Part shown: one piece after another, positions 1 to 7,324 of the stretch
Layout: each line of letters starts with the position of its first letter
Numbering within the stretch: position 1 is the first letter of the stretch
DNA from: Actinomycetes bacterium
Lineage (GTDB): Bacteria > Actinomycetota > CADDZG01 > JAHWKV01
Direction of reading: 5' to 3'
Length of the DNA stretch: 20,718 nt
Assembly: GCA_029263035.1 (NCBI GenBank)
Contig: JAJCYF010000093.1
Span: 1 to 20,718, forward strand
Notes under the pieces: model-generated
The model's input: the letters and a program-made list of their open reading frames with translations, nothing else
Told to the model about the DNA's origin: nothing
Databases searched by the model: none
Position numbers and translations under genes: made by a program

Positions 1-736
1 AGATCTGGGCGTTCCACCTCTCCACCGGATACTCGCTCCGGTAGGCAACCTCGAAGCCGTCGTCGGTCCGTTCGATTTCCTGGTCGGGTATCCGTAGGTC
101 CACCCCGCCGCGCTCCTGCTCGATCCTCTGCCTGAGCGGTCCGACCTGCTTAAGCACCTGTAGTGCCTCCGGCGGGTCGGGCGAGTCAATCTCCTGCTGC
201 GCCTCGGCGTAGGTTAGCCGCCGCCGGCTTCGTACCAGCGCCCGCTCAACCCGGGCGTCAGGCACGTTCCCCTCCCGGTCCAGATCGAAGGTCCACAGCA
301 CAGCCGGACGATCCTCGCCGGGCAGAAGGCTGGCGGCACCTTCGCTCAGGATCGGCGGGTAGAGAGGGATCCGCTCATCGGGGCTGTACAGCGTCGATCC
401 CCGAAGCAACGACTCCGCCTCCAGCGCGCTGCCCGGGTGCACGAAGTGACCGACGTCGGCGATGGCATACCAGACCCGGTATCCATCTCCATCTCTGATG
501 GCGGCAAATGCCTGATCCAGGTCCATGCTGCCGGTCGGGTCGATGGTGAGAAGGTCGATCTCCCGCCGGTCGGTGCGGTCGGGGCCCGCCAACACCGGGC
601 TAAGGGCGGCAGCTGCCGCCTCCCGCAAAACGCCGTCCGGAAACTCCCGGGCTACGCCCATGCCCCGGCGAATTCGCTCGAATCCCTGTGCCAGCTGGGC
701 TGCGGCCGGGGTGACGCTGAGCTTGACGGCTTTCAC
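1..736 (-). CDS. RNB-domain (RNase II/R family) ribonuclease, 5' part only
   Basis: This frame was read directly by reverse-complementing; it runs off the left edge, so the C-terminus is missing. RNase II/R enzymes degrade RNA 3'-to-5' in the cytoplasm. From GTG at 736 the protein reaches the catalytic signature within about 75 residues: an Asp at 66, then DLDQA at 72-76, followed by VWYAIADVGHFV and, further on, LYPPILSEGAASLLPGE, both characteristic RNB blocks. D66, D72 and D74 match three of the four magnesium-binding aspartates of E. coli RNase II, and the fourth position is Gln. The N-terminus is too short for cold-shock RNA-binding domains, as in compact actinobacterial and Deinococcus RNase II-type proteins. 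The GTG has no strong ribosome-binding site; an in-frame ATT lies upstream but no better start was seen. A strong hairpin separates it from the next upstream gene. Confidence 0.88.
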   Translation of the reverse strand, partial: MKAVKLSVTPAAAQLAQGFERIRRGMGVAREFPDGVLREAAAAALSPVLAGPDRTDRREIDLLTIDPTGSMDLDQAFAAIRDGDGYRVWYAIADVGHFVHPGSALEAESLLRGSTLYSPDERIPLYPPILSEGAASLLPGEDRPAVLWTFDLDREGNVPDARVERALVRSRRRLTYAEAQQEIDSPDPPEALQVLKQVGPLRQRIEQERGGVDLRIPDQEIERTDDGFEVAYRSEYPVERWNAQI

Positions 737-773
737 GGTGGCTACCGTAGCGCCAAAAGGTCCGCTAATGAAA

Positions 774-806
774 GCGCCCCGGGAGCCTTGAAGGCTCCCG
801 GGGCGC
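774..806 (-). terminator. Strong hairpin, probable terminator of the RlpA/3D-like gene
   Basis: There is a perfect 16-bp inverted repeat, GCGCCCCGGGAGCCTT and its complement, separated by one base. It lies just 3' of the minus-strand gene ending at 828 and just 5' of the RNB gene. Read on the minus strand it is followed by TTTCATTAG, a weak U-tract. The stem strength supports a termination or mRNA-stabilising role; the poor T-tail leaves some doubt. Confidence 0.7.
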
Positions 807-827
807 AACCCGTAACGTTTCCCGGGG

Positions 828-1442
828 TTAAGCCTGCTGGATGGAGATGGTGCGGCGGCCGTAGGCCCTCGCTGCCCCACAGTTGCCGGGGTAGGCGATG
901 TCGAAGCCGCTGCTGTGACCAATCCGATCCTCGATAACAAACGTCGACCCGGCACGGGGCCCATCGAGCACCCGGTAGCGGGAGCCAAGGGGCACACCGT
1001 TCATGGCGGCTGCACCGGGGTAGACGAACCTGCCCGAAGCCATCCGCCCGGTCAGGCAGTAGGCGGTGCTCGAGACCCGTCGAACGGGGGCCGACGAGCG
1101 GGCCGGCGCAGGTGCCGGCGCAGGTGCCGGTCGTGCCGCCGGCGCAGGTGCCGGAGCCGGCCGCGGAGCCGGCGCAGGGGCCGGTTGGGAAACGGCTTGG
1201 GCAACCCTCGGCCGCGGTGCGGCAATTGAGCTCTGCTCACTTGCTGGCGGGGCGGGTGCGAGGACCGGAGGCTGCGCCGGGATCATGGGCGCAGCCGGTG
1301 CCGGAGCATCATCCCGGTTTCCGGGAAGGTTCTCCGCGAAGATTTTGTCAACCTGATCGCCGGCGGCCGATGCCTGTGCAGCTGAAGCCAGTCCGACGGG
1401 CACAATCATTCCTAGGATACAAGCGGTAAATACACGTCTCAA
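828..1442 (-). CDS. Secreted Pro/Ala-rich protein with C-terminal RlpA/3D-type double-psi beta-barrel
   Basis: The product has 204 residues. I chose the TTG at 1442 because GGAGG lies 6 nt upstream, and from there the protein opens with a textbook signal peptide (basic RR, a hydrophobic stretch and an Ala-rich cleavage region, about residues 1-27). The open frame continues 21 codons further upstream without a comparable site. Residues ~45-120 are a low-complexity linker dominated by Pro-Ala repeats, suited to crossing or binding the cell wall. The last ~80 residues (STAYCLTG, PLGSRYRV, FVIEDRIG, GFDIAYP, AYGRRTISI) resemble the 3D/RlpA-like barrel found in lytic transglycosylases and cell-wall enzymes, with two of the domain's characteristic aspartates visible. 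I infer a role in peptidoglycan turnover at the cell surface. It is preceded by a long structured leader and followed by a strong hairpin, so it is probably monocistronic. Confidence 0.75.
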   Translation of the reverse strand: MRRVFTACILGMIVPVGLASAAQASAAGDQVDKIFAENLPGNRDDAPAPAAPMIPAQPPVLAPAPPASEQSSIAAPRPRVAQAVSQPAPAPAPRPAPAPAPAARPAPAPAPAPARSSAPVRRVSSTAYCLTGRMASGRFVYPGAAAMNGVPLGSRYRVLDGPRAGSTFVIEDRIGHSSGFDIAYPGNCGAARAYGRRTISIQQA

Positions 1443-1735
1443 AATGAACCTCCAATTAGAAGAAACTTCACAAAACTCCTTTCTCTCGTCGTTTGGGTGC
1501 AGCAAAAACAGCCCTCCGCAAAACGGCTACGGAGAGACGCAATCAACAGGGGATCTTTTTTCCCTGGCTCCGCCGGTGCGCCGGGCGGAGTTGCCGGATG
1601 GCCTTCCGGCTTGTGGTTTCGGGGCTGAAACCTTTTGTGAGTAAGCCCGAGTTCCGTTTACTCGCTATTTCCGTCGGCCATGGTGACGGAGGCTGGCCTG
1701 TCCTATCTGGTCAACCGGGCAACTCGTTAGCCAGA
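1443..1735 (-). promoter_or_regulatory. Structured 5' leader with a chain of hairpins, candidate cis-regulatory RNA
   Basis: The gap between the ferritin gene and the RlpA/3D-like gene is nearly 390 bp with no convincing ORF. In the stretch 1514-1734 I find eight consecutive inverted repeats almost end to end: 1514-1534 (CTCCG/CGGAG), 1547-1566 (CAGGG/CCCTG), 1568-1590 (CTCCGCC/GGCGGAG), 1593-1610 (GCCGGA/TCCGGC), 1615-1632 (GGTTTC/GAAACC), 1639-1663 (GAGTAA/TTACTC), 1670-1690 (TCCGTC/GACGGA) and 1707-1734 (CTGG..AAC/GTT..CCAG). On the minus strand the last hairpin is followed by a run of five T, which could be an attenuator, and then the ribosome-binding site. Cell-wall genes of actinobacteria often sit behind c-di-AMP (ydaO) riboswitches. 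I do not recognise that consensus here, so the class is unknown. Confidence 0.45.
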
Positions 1736-1828
1736 CTACCCCGGATTTGGGGTTGTCATGCATTGTTGTGAACGTTGAGTTGCTGCAAAGGGATACGGGG
1801 GGAGTTGTCTAACTTCCCTTCATGTCAT

Positions 1829-2359
1829 TTAGACGGGTGCCTGATCCCCGGCTCCAGAGGCTCCGGCGAGACCGCCCTGACCCAGTCTTTCGTCCAGCAG
1901 AAACAGGCCCTGCGGCGAGTCCACCATGCGCCGCACCCAGTCGATTATGTCGCTCATTGTCTTCTCTTCTTCGACCTGCTCGGTGACGAACCAGTTGAGG
2001 AAGGCCTGGCTGGCGAAGTCCTTCTCCTCTTCCGCCAGGGCGTAGACGTTGGCGATTGACTCGCTCACGACCTGCTCGTTTTGCAGTGCCTGCTCAAATA
2101 CCTCAAGGGCAGACGAGTACTCGGAAGCCGGCCGGCTGATGTCGGACAGTTGGACCCTGCCGCCACGGTCCTGAATGAAGGAGCGAAACTTCATGGCGTG
2201 GGTCCACTCTTCCTGGGACTGGTTGAACATCCACTGGGAGAACCCCGGAAGTCCTGCGGCGTCGAAGTAGTCGGACATTCCCAGGTACGTGTAGAACGCC
2301 TGGATCTCAAGCTTGAGCTGCTGGTTCATCGCTTCCTGCGTTCGCTCTGAAAATGGCAC
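1829..2359 (-). CDS. ftnA: Bacterial non-haem ferritin
   Basis: The product has 176 residues, the usual length for bacterial ferritins. It stores iron: subunits form a 24-mer shell in the cytoplasm, oxidise Fe(II) and hold a ferric core. The ferroxidase residues are all visible: E18, E51 and H54 (in QEEWTHAMKF), E95, Q128 and E131, with E50 and E127 matching the extra C-site glutamates of E. coli FtnA. The Met needed for haem binding in bacterioferritin was not evident. The start is GTG, with AGGAGGG a few bases upstream. The C-terminal ~20 residues are Gly/Ala-rich and look disordered. No Fur or IdeR box was recognised. A weak inverted repeat, GTCTAA/TTAGAC, at 1807-1834 overlaps the stop codon. 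The gene stands alone, not obviously in an operon with its neighbours. Confidence 0.93.
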   Translation of the reverse strand: MPFSERTQEAMNQQLKLEIQAFYTYLGMSDYFDAAGLPGFSQWMFNQSQEEWTHAMKFRSFIQDRGGRVQLSDISRPASEYSSALEVFEQALQNEQVVSESIANVYALAEEEKDFASQAFLNWFVTEQVEEEKTMSDIIDWVRRMVDSPQGLFLLDERLGQGGLAGASGAGDQAPV

Positions 2360-2385
2360 CTATGCCCTCCTTCTGGGAATCGACC

Positions 2386-2493
2386 TCACTCTAAAGGTAC
2401 AGGGCGCGCACAATCGGGGCACGGCAGCGTTAAGCGGGTCGGTGCTCCGGTAGCATCGAACTGCAATTCGGCCCTATCGGACGGAGTCACCAT
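2386..2493 (-). CDS. Possible 35-residue peptide with a CPDC motif
   Basis: A short frame runs from an ATG near 2493 to a stop at 2386 and encodes MVTPSDRAELQFDATG followed by TRLTLPCPDCARPVPLE. The CxxC pair could bind zinc. It overlaps the end of the small membrane ORF at 2474-2674 in a different frame, an arrangement compatible with translational coupling. No good ribosome-binding site is present, and I do not recognise a family. It could simply be noncoding sequence upstream of the ferritin gene. Confidence 0.2.
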   Translation of the reverse strand: MVTPSDRAELQFDATGAPTRLTLPCPDCARPVPLE

Positions 2494-2674
2494 CTGAAAC
2501 GGATTCCAGATCCTTTGCGGGGCGGCTGACCGGCGCTGATAACATACCGGCGGCGATGCGACGGTTCCGCTCAAGGCGGGACTTCAGCAAGCAAGAAGGG
2601 CTGTTGTGGCAGGCCCAGAAAACAAGCGCTCCCGCCGAAAGGTAGATGGCCAGCCAGAACACGGGTGCAGGCAT
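2474..2674 (-). CDS. Possible small membrane protein, 66 residues
   Basis: The case for a real gene is the start region: ATG at 2674 is preceded by GGAAGG at a spacing of 6-7 nt. The peptide has one hydrophobic segment (about residues 5-22, VFWLAIYLSAGALVFWAC) followed by a basic stretch (SRLERNRR), the pattern of a single-pass protein with a cytoplasmic tail. It carries two cysteines close to the membrane end. It lies downstream of the M16 peptidase gene on the same strand, 84 bp away, with a palindrome in that gap. The last ~20 residues look less protein-like. No family was recognised, and coding status is unproven. Confidence 0.4.
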   Translation of the reverse strand: MPAPVFWLAIYLSAGALVFWACHNSPSCLLKSRLERNRRIAAGMLSAPVSRPAKDLESVSDGDSVR

Positions 2675-2697
2675 CGTAAACCTTCCAAATCTTTGAC

Positions 2698-2713
2698 GTT
2701 AGGAGTTGCTAAC
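2698..2713. promoter_or_regulatory. 16-bp palindrome GTTAGGAGTTGCTAAC
   Basis: An imperfect palindrome with 5-bp arms (GTTAG/CTAAC) lies between the M16 gene and the 66-residue ORF. On the minus strand it sits just downstream of a weak promoter-like pair (TTGCGC, 16 nt, TAGGCT), which is a normal operator position for the small ORF. It could equally be a chance repeat in a short AT-richer gap. Confidence 0.25.
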
Positions 2714-2758
2714 TTAATCACTAGCCTACACCTCTACCTCGGCTGCGCAAGACCCGAT

Positions 2759-5554
2759 TTATCCCTGGGGAGCGAGGCCATCGAGGTTGCGGAATGCGAT
2801 CTCCCCGAGCTGCAGGTTTCGGAGTTGCTCCTCGGTCGCCGCCCGGTCACCGACCGCAATCACCTTCACCGCATCGGGATTCAGGTAGCGGTTTGCAACC
2901 TGCGCTACGTCCGCGACGGTAACCGTGGACAGGCGCTCGTCCAGCTGCCGGTAGTAGTCCTGGGAGAGACCCAGTGCGTAGAGATGGGCCACCGTGCCGG
3001 CGGTGGAGCCGTTGGTGCGAAACAGCGCCGGAAGCGAGCGCAGCACCGCCTGCCTGGCCTCATCCAGCTCCTCCTGGGTGATGCCCGCATCACGAAGTCT
3101 TGCCAGCTCGGCGAGGGCGTCCTCAATCGCCGCCTGGGCCCGGGGCGTGTCCACCGACATCGATACGTAGAGCAGGCCCGGCTGCCGGCCCTGGGTCATC
3201 TCGGAGTGCACGCCATAGGTTGAGCCTGAGGTCTCTCGAAGAGCCTGGTTGAGCCGGCTGGAAAACAGGCCACCCAGCACCTGGTTGACCAGCTGAAGCC
3301 GGCTCCAGTCGAGGTCGTCCCGGGCCAGGCCCGGCTGAGCAAGGACCAGGGTGGTTTGGGTTGACCCGGGACGGTCGACAAGCAGCACCCTCTCCGGGGA
3401 GGTAACCGGGCCGGGCAGCGGCGGGGTCCGCTCCGCATCGCCCTGCCACTCCCCGAAGGTGTCTTCGGCCAGGCTCCTGGCCTCGTCGAGATCAAGGTCT
3501 CCGGTGAGGATGAGAACGGAGTTCCCGGGAGAAAATGCCTTCCGGTAGGCGCTGATCAGATCCTCCCGGCCGGCATCCCGAATACCCTGCTCCGTGCCGA
3601 GGCTCAACCGGCCGTAGGGGTGGGCATTGCCGTAGTGTTCGCGCCACATGACCTTGTGGGCTGCGGTCAGGGGCTGGTTGCGCTGCTGCTGAAGAGCTGC
3701 CAGGCGCTCGGTGCGGACCCGCTCTATCTCGGCGTCGGGGAAGGTGGGGCGAAGAACGACATCACCCATAATCTCGATGGTTTCATCCAGGTTCGGCTTG
3801 AGAACCTGCGTGGTGACCCAGCTCGCCTCCCGGGAGGAGCCGGTCTCCAGGGTGGAGCCCAGAGCGGTCACACCGTTCGCTATGTCCAGGGTCGAACGGT
3901 CGCCTGCACCCTCGTTGAGCATCTCGGCAGTGAACGATGCCAGGCCGGGCAATTCGACCGGCTCGCTTGAGCTTCCCGAACGCGCCGTGACCTGAGCCGT
4001 GACCAGGGGCAGGTCCGGCCTGCGGATCAGGTATACGCCCAGGCCGTTCTCCAGCTCAAAGAAATCGGGAACCGGCAGCCGGGCCTCGGGGGCGTCGGAA
4101 GGACCGGGGGGCCGGCTTCGCCACGATTCCGCCGGCTCGGGGCGAGGATCCGGATCGGCCACCGGGGCCGTCGGTAGCGCCGGCGGATCGGGGGGAAGCT
4201 GCTTGGGGCCCGGATTGACGTGGACCACCACCCGGCGGTCGCGGGCCAGCTTGGCGGCTACGAAGCGGCGGATATCCCGCCCTCCGGCATCGTCGAACCG
4301 GTCGAGATCCCTTTGAAGCTGATCGGGGTCGCCGAAGTAGTGGTTGTAGGCGTTCAACCGGTCGGCTACGGCATCTGATGGCTCCAGGCTCTTCACCGTC
4401 ACCGCCAGAGTCGAGACCTTGGCCGCCTGAAGCTCCTCATCGCCCGGTCCGTCTTCGGCCATCCGGTCGAGCACCATACCGATGGCGGTCTCCAGCTCCT
4501 CAGCCGTGTGCCCCGGCTTGGCCGTCGCGGCGATCTGAAAAACCGATCCGTGAGTCAACGTCCGCTGCTCGGCGGTGACCGACTGGGCGATCTGCAGATC
4601 GTGAACCAGGTCCCGGTACAGCCGGCTGGCCTTTCCCCCTCCGAGCATCCGGGCGGCCAGCGAACCGTGAGCATCCTCGTCGAAGTTGTTGTCGACCACC
4701 CAGGCCATATAAACCGCCGGAAGCTCGACCGTGTCGGTGACGACCGACCGCTTCTCCCGGGTGATCCGGGGGACCTCAACCTCGGGACCCGGCACATCGG
4801 GTCCGCGCTCGATGGAGCCGAAGTACTTGTCGACCCACTTCCTGGTCCGCTCAATGTCGATATTGCCGGCCACGGACAGGCTGGCGTTGTTGGGGCCGTA
4901 GTAGCGGTTAAAGAAATCCCGGACGTCCTCCAGCTGTGCGGACTGGATGTCCTCATGCGAACCATAGATGTAGTGGTGGTAGGGGTGGTCGGGCGGGAAC
5001 AGTTGCTTGTAGACCTCCTCCCTGGCCAGACCGTACGGTGCGTTGTCCACGTTCTGGCGGCGTTCGTTCCGGATTACGTCCTGCTGATTACGCAGCGTCG
5101 TGAGGTCCACTGCCTCGAGCAAAAAACCCATCCGGTCACTCTCGGCCCACAGAGCCAGCTCAAGCTGGTCGGACGGCACGTCCTGGAGAAACGCCGTGCG
5201 GTCCAGGTCGGTGTTCCCGTTGACCCCGGTCGCTCCTACCGCCTGCAGGGTGGAGAAGTAGTCACCCGGCCGGTGCCCCGACTCCTGCAGCATCATGTGC
5301 TCGAAAAGGTGGGCGAAGCCCCGCCGGCCTTCGACCTCGTTCGCCGGTCCCACTGCGTACCAGACATTCACCGAGGCGATCGGGATCCGGTCATCCTTCC
5401 GCAAGATGACGTCGAGCCCGTTGTCGAGGGTGTAGTGCTCGAACTCGAGATCCGGCTCGATGCCCGCAACCCCCCGGTCCGGCCGGATGCAGGAGGCCGT
5501 GAGCAACGCCACCAATGCAAGGAGGACCCAAAGCCGACCCGAGCGCCTCCTCAT
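2759..5554 (-). CDS. Two-domain M16 (pitrilysin-type) zinc metallopeptidase lipoprotein
   Basis: From ATG at 5554 the product has 931 residues; a TTG three codons upstream keeps the same frame but no better site. Residues 1-22 are a lipoprotein signal with lipobox TASC, so the mature protein should be anchored outside the cytoplasmic membrane at C22. The first half carries the inverted zinc motif HLFEH (H82, E85, H86), with the third ligand in RNERRQ at E164, the expected ~78 residues later. The second half (from about PDFFELENG) repeats the M16 fold, but the motif position reads SFTAEM, so it is presumably a non-catalytic clamshell half. A proline-rich linker joins the halves. M16 enzymes cut unstructured peptides within a closed chamber; the substrate here is unknown. 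It is divergent from rsgA, with about 110 bp between the start codons. Confidence 0.92.
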   Translation of the reverse strand: MRRRSGRLWVLLALVALLTASCIRPDRGVAGIEPDLEFEHYTLDNGLDVILRKDDRIPIASVNVWYAVGPANEVEGRRGFAHLFEHMMLQESGHRPGDYFSTLQAVGATGVNGNTDLDRTAFLQDVPSDQLELALWAESDRMGFLLEAVDLTTLRNQQDVIRNERRQNVDNAPYGLAREEVYKQLFPPDHPYHHYIYGSHEDIQSAQLEDVRDFFNRYYGPNNASLSVAGNIDIERTRKWVDKYFGSIERGPDVPGPEVEVPRITREKRSVVTDTVELPAVYMAWVVDNNFDEDAHGSLAARMLGGGKASRLYRDLVHDLQIAQSVTAEQRTLTHGSVFQIAATAKPGHTAEELETAIGMVLDRMAEDGPGDEELQAAKVSTLAVTVKSLEPSDAVADRLNAYNHYFGDPDQLQRDLDRFDDAGGRDIRRFVAAKLARDRRVVVHVNPGPKQLPPDPPALPTAPVADPDPRPEPAESWRSRPPGPSDAPEARLPVPDFFELENGLGVYLIRRPDLPLVTAQVTARSGSSSEPVELPGLASFTAEMLNEGAGDRSTLDIANGVTALGSTLETGSSREASWVTTQVLKPNLDETIEIMGDVVLRPTFPDAEIERVRTERLAALQQQRNQPLTAAHKVMWREHYGNAHPYGRLSLGTEQGIRDAGREDLISAYRKAFSPGNSVLILTGDLDLDEARSLAEDTFGEWQGDAERTPPLPGPVTSPERVLLVDRPGSTQTTLVLAQPGLARDDLDWSRLQLVNQVLGGLFSSRLNQALRETSGSTYGVHSEMTQGRQPGLLYVSMSVDTPRAQAAIEDALAELARLRDAGITQEELDEARQAVLRSLPALFRTNGSTAGTVAHLYALGLSQDYYRQLDERLSTVTVADVAQVANRYLNPDAVKVIAVGDRAATEEQLRNLQLGEIAFRNLDGLAPQG

Positions 5555-5602
5555 GGACCCCAAGATACATCGGACCCCTCACGAAGACCCCAATAATCTG
5601 CC

Positions 5603-5608
5603 TATACT
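5603..5608 (+). promoter_or_regulatory. Possible -10 box TATACT for rsgA
   Basis: TATACT matches the -10 consensus at five of six positions and lies 57 bp before the chosen rsgA start, in the divergent gap with the M16 gene. No convincing -35 hexamer was found at the right distance, so this is tentative. Confidence 0.35.
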
Positions 5609-5664
5609 GGTCGACAACCTCGTCCACCCCGGCGCCCTTCGGCTTTCAACGAGGTAGACCCGAA

Positions 5665-6702
5665 ATGACAGACCCCACCTTTTCCTTGCGTTCCCTGGGA
5701 TGGAACGACTACTGGACCGCCGCCCTGCGAGAAGTTTCCGAACCCGGCGCCGAGCCCGCGCGGGTGATCCGCCGGGACAGGGGCTGGATTCGTGTGGCTA
5801 CCGACGGCGACGTTCGTTCGATAGAGATCGCCGGACAGACCGGCGAGCTGGTCACGGGCGACTGGGTGGCCGTCGCCGGTGACCGTCTTCTGGCCACCCT
5901 CCCCCGCCGGGGCGTCCTGCGGCGAAGCGGGCGGGGCGGCGTCGAACAGCTGCTGGCGGCCAACGTCGAGATAGTCGTGCTGGTGTGCGGCCTGGACCGG
6001 CCCGTAACCCCGGGCCGCGTCCACCGGGGTGCGGTTCAGGCGTGGGACGCCGGAGCATCCGCCGTGGTGGTGTTGAACAAGTCGGACCTGTTCGAGAACG
6101 CAGCCGTGGTTGCCCAGGCGATTGCCGGCGAAACCCCGGGCCTGGACGTGCTCACCGTTTCGTCGAGGACCGGCGAGGGAGTGGACGCCGTGAGGGAGGC
6201 GATCCGAGGCAGGACCGCCGTCCTGCTGGGGGAGTCGGGGGCCGGCAAGTCCAGCCTGCTTAACAGCCTCGCCGGCCGGGAGCTCTCCGAGGAGGGGGCG
6301 GTTCGCGAGAGTGACTCAAAGGGGAAGCACACCACCGTCCGGCGGGAACTTTTCGTTTTGCCCGACGACGCCGTGGTGATCGACACCCCCGGAATCCGGG
6401 CATTCGGACTGGCCGCGTCTACCGAGTCGGTGGAGGCGGCGTTCGAGGACATCGAGGCCTTTGCGCAGAACTGCCGCTTCGGCGATTGCGGACACATCAC
6501 GGAGCCGGGCTGTGCCGTAAAGGAGGCGATTGAATCTGGGTCGCTGAGGGCGGAACGGCTGGAAACCTATCTGGGACTCCGGCGTGAACTCCAAAGTCAG
6601 GTGATTCGGTCCAGCCCCCACGTACGAAGGCGCCGCGAGCGAAAGATGGCTCGAATGACCCGGGAGGGTCAACAGGCCAAGCGCGGCCTACCGGACGAAT
6701 GA
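5665..6702 (+). CDS. rsgA: Ribosome small-subunit-dependent GTPase RsgA
   Basis: The product has 345 residues from ATG at 5665, which has GAGGT nine bases upstream; the frame stays open further left without a comparable site. RsgA (YjeQ) is a circularly permuted GTPase that checks late 30S subunit assembly. The permuted motif order is clear: G4 NKSD at 138-141, then G1 GESGAGKS at 189-196, G2 TT at 223-224 and G3 DTPG at 240-243. Before them is an N-terminal OB-fold region (VTGDWVAV near 63-70). After them is the zinc knuckle C270-x4-C275-x-H277-x5-C283, followed by a basic C-terminal helix (RRRRERKMARM) suited to rRNA contact. All key residues are intact. It appears to be transcribed alone, divergently from the M16 peptidase gene. 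Confidence 0.96.
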   Translation: MTDPTFSLRSLGWNDYWTAALREVSEPGAEPARVIRRDRGWIRVATDGDVRSIEIAGQTGELVTGDWVAVAGDRLLATLPRRGVLRRSGRGGVEQLLAANVEIVVLVCGLDRPVTPGRVHRGAVQAWDAGASAVVVLNKSDLFENAAVVAQAIAGETPGLDVLTVSSRTGEGVDAVREAIRGRTAVLLGESGAGKSSLLNSLAGRELSEEGAVRESDSKGKHTTVRRELFVLPDDAVVIDTPGIRAFGLAASTESVEAAFEDIEAFAQNCRFGDCGHITEPGCAVKEAIESGSLRAERLETYLGLRRELQSQVIRSSPHVRRRRERKMARMTREGQQAKRGLPDE

Positions 6703-6724
6703 GGGTACGGCCGTCGGTTCAGTC

Positions 6725-6898
6725 CTAGGTCCGGGCCGGGTTGGCAGCTGAAACTCTTGCGGCGAGGCTGTTCAGGTTGCCGGCGGACTGACAAACCGAC
6801 TTGCGGATCCTCTGGCTCTTGGTCATTCCCTTTCCCTTCCGGTGTGCATCCGACAAATCCATAAGAAGCACTTTAAGCCTGGTGAACGGAACGTACAT
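6725..6898 (-). CDS. Possible small basic peptide, 33-57 residues
   Basis: The stretch 6703-6948 contains no recognised gene. On the minus strand one frame could encode a short basic peptide. The longest version starts at ATG 6898 (57 residues, MYVPFTRLKVLLMD...). A better-supported start is the internal ATG at 6826, preceded by the purine-rich GGAAGGGAAAGGGA, giving 33 residues beginning MTKSQRIRKSVCQSAG. It lies downstream of the DUF4190-type gene on the same strand and ends 22 bp from the rsgA stop. No family was recognised. It may be noncoding. Confidence 0.25.
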   Translation of the reverse strand: MYVPFTRLKVLLMDLSDAHRKGKGMTKSQRIRKSVCQSAGNLNSLAARVSAANPART

Positions 6899-6935
6899 GT
6901 GCCGAATGGCCCCCGATCGGTGTGCTGAATGGCCC
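6898..6935. repeat. Direct repeat of TGTGCYGAATGGCCC
   Basis: TGTGCCGAATGGCCC at 6898-6912 and TGTGCTGAATGGCCC at 6921-6935 differ at one position and are offset by 23 bases, about two helical turns. The pair lies between the stop of the DUF4190-type gene and the start of the possible small peptide. The spacing would suit two bound copies of a regulator, but a local duplication is equally possible. Confidence 0.55.
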
Positions 6936-6948
6936 GCTCGCGGGGGGT

Positions 6949-7224
6949 CTACCGGGCCCGTTCCGAGTAGGTTCCGGTGGCGACGAATATCACCAGCAGG
7001 ATGACCGCCGCCAGGCCCAGGGTTAGCCCCGCCAAAGCCAGCTTGCGATTGGGTCCGCCGTCTTTGGTGCGGGACACGCCGACTGCGCCGAGGGCGATGC
7101 TCGCGGGCCCCAGGATTGCCGATGTGTACACGCCCAGGAATGGGATCACGAGGGTCACCATGGCGAAGACGGCGCACAACATAGATCCGAGGGCGAAGCC
7201 GCGAGGTTTCATGAGGGGCCACAC
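6949..7224 (-). CDS. Small membrane protein of DUF4190 type
   Basis: I chose GTG at 7224 because GAGGA lies about 7 nt upstream; ATG 7245, ATG 7212 or TTG 7317 are alternatives, and the longest would overlap the divergent VanW gene's start region. The product (about 91 residues) begins VWPLMKPRGFALGS and then has a first hydrophobic segment (LCAVFAMVTLVIPFLGV), a Gly/Ala-rich loop with ILGPASIALGAVGVSR, a short polar turn (TKDGGPNRK) and a second membrane segment (LALAGLTLGLAAVILLVIFVA). This two-helix layout with a conserved polar turn is typical of DUF4190 proteins in actinobacteria. Their function is unknown. It is divergent from the VanW-family gene, and a shared role at the envelope is only a guess. 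Confidence 0.7.
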   Translation of the reverse strand: MWPLMKPRGFALGSMLCAVFAMVTLVIPFLGVYTSAILGPASIALGAVGVSRTKDGGPNRKLALAGLTLGLAAVILLVIFVATGTYSERAR

Positions 7225-7324
7225 GATAACCGTCCTCGCAGCCATTTCCCAAATCGCCCGATAACCGTCCGGGCTCTCCAAACGGTGTACTTTGGAATTC
7301 GGGGAGCGCTTGCCCAACCACTCT

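Noticed and set aside
1443..1771. c-di-AMP (ydaO) or SAM-class riboswitch in the RlpA/3D-like leader
   Set aside because: Short pieces such as a GGCAAC before a stem and CTCCGTAG look suggestive, but the full conserved core of either class could not be lined up, so no class name was assigned.
4508..5596. A 362-codon plus-strand frame opposite the M16 gene
   Set aside because: The opposite strand encodes the zinc motif and lipoprotein signal of the peptidase, and this frame shows no recognisable domain.
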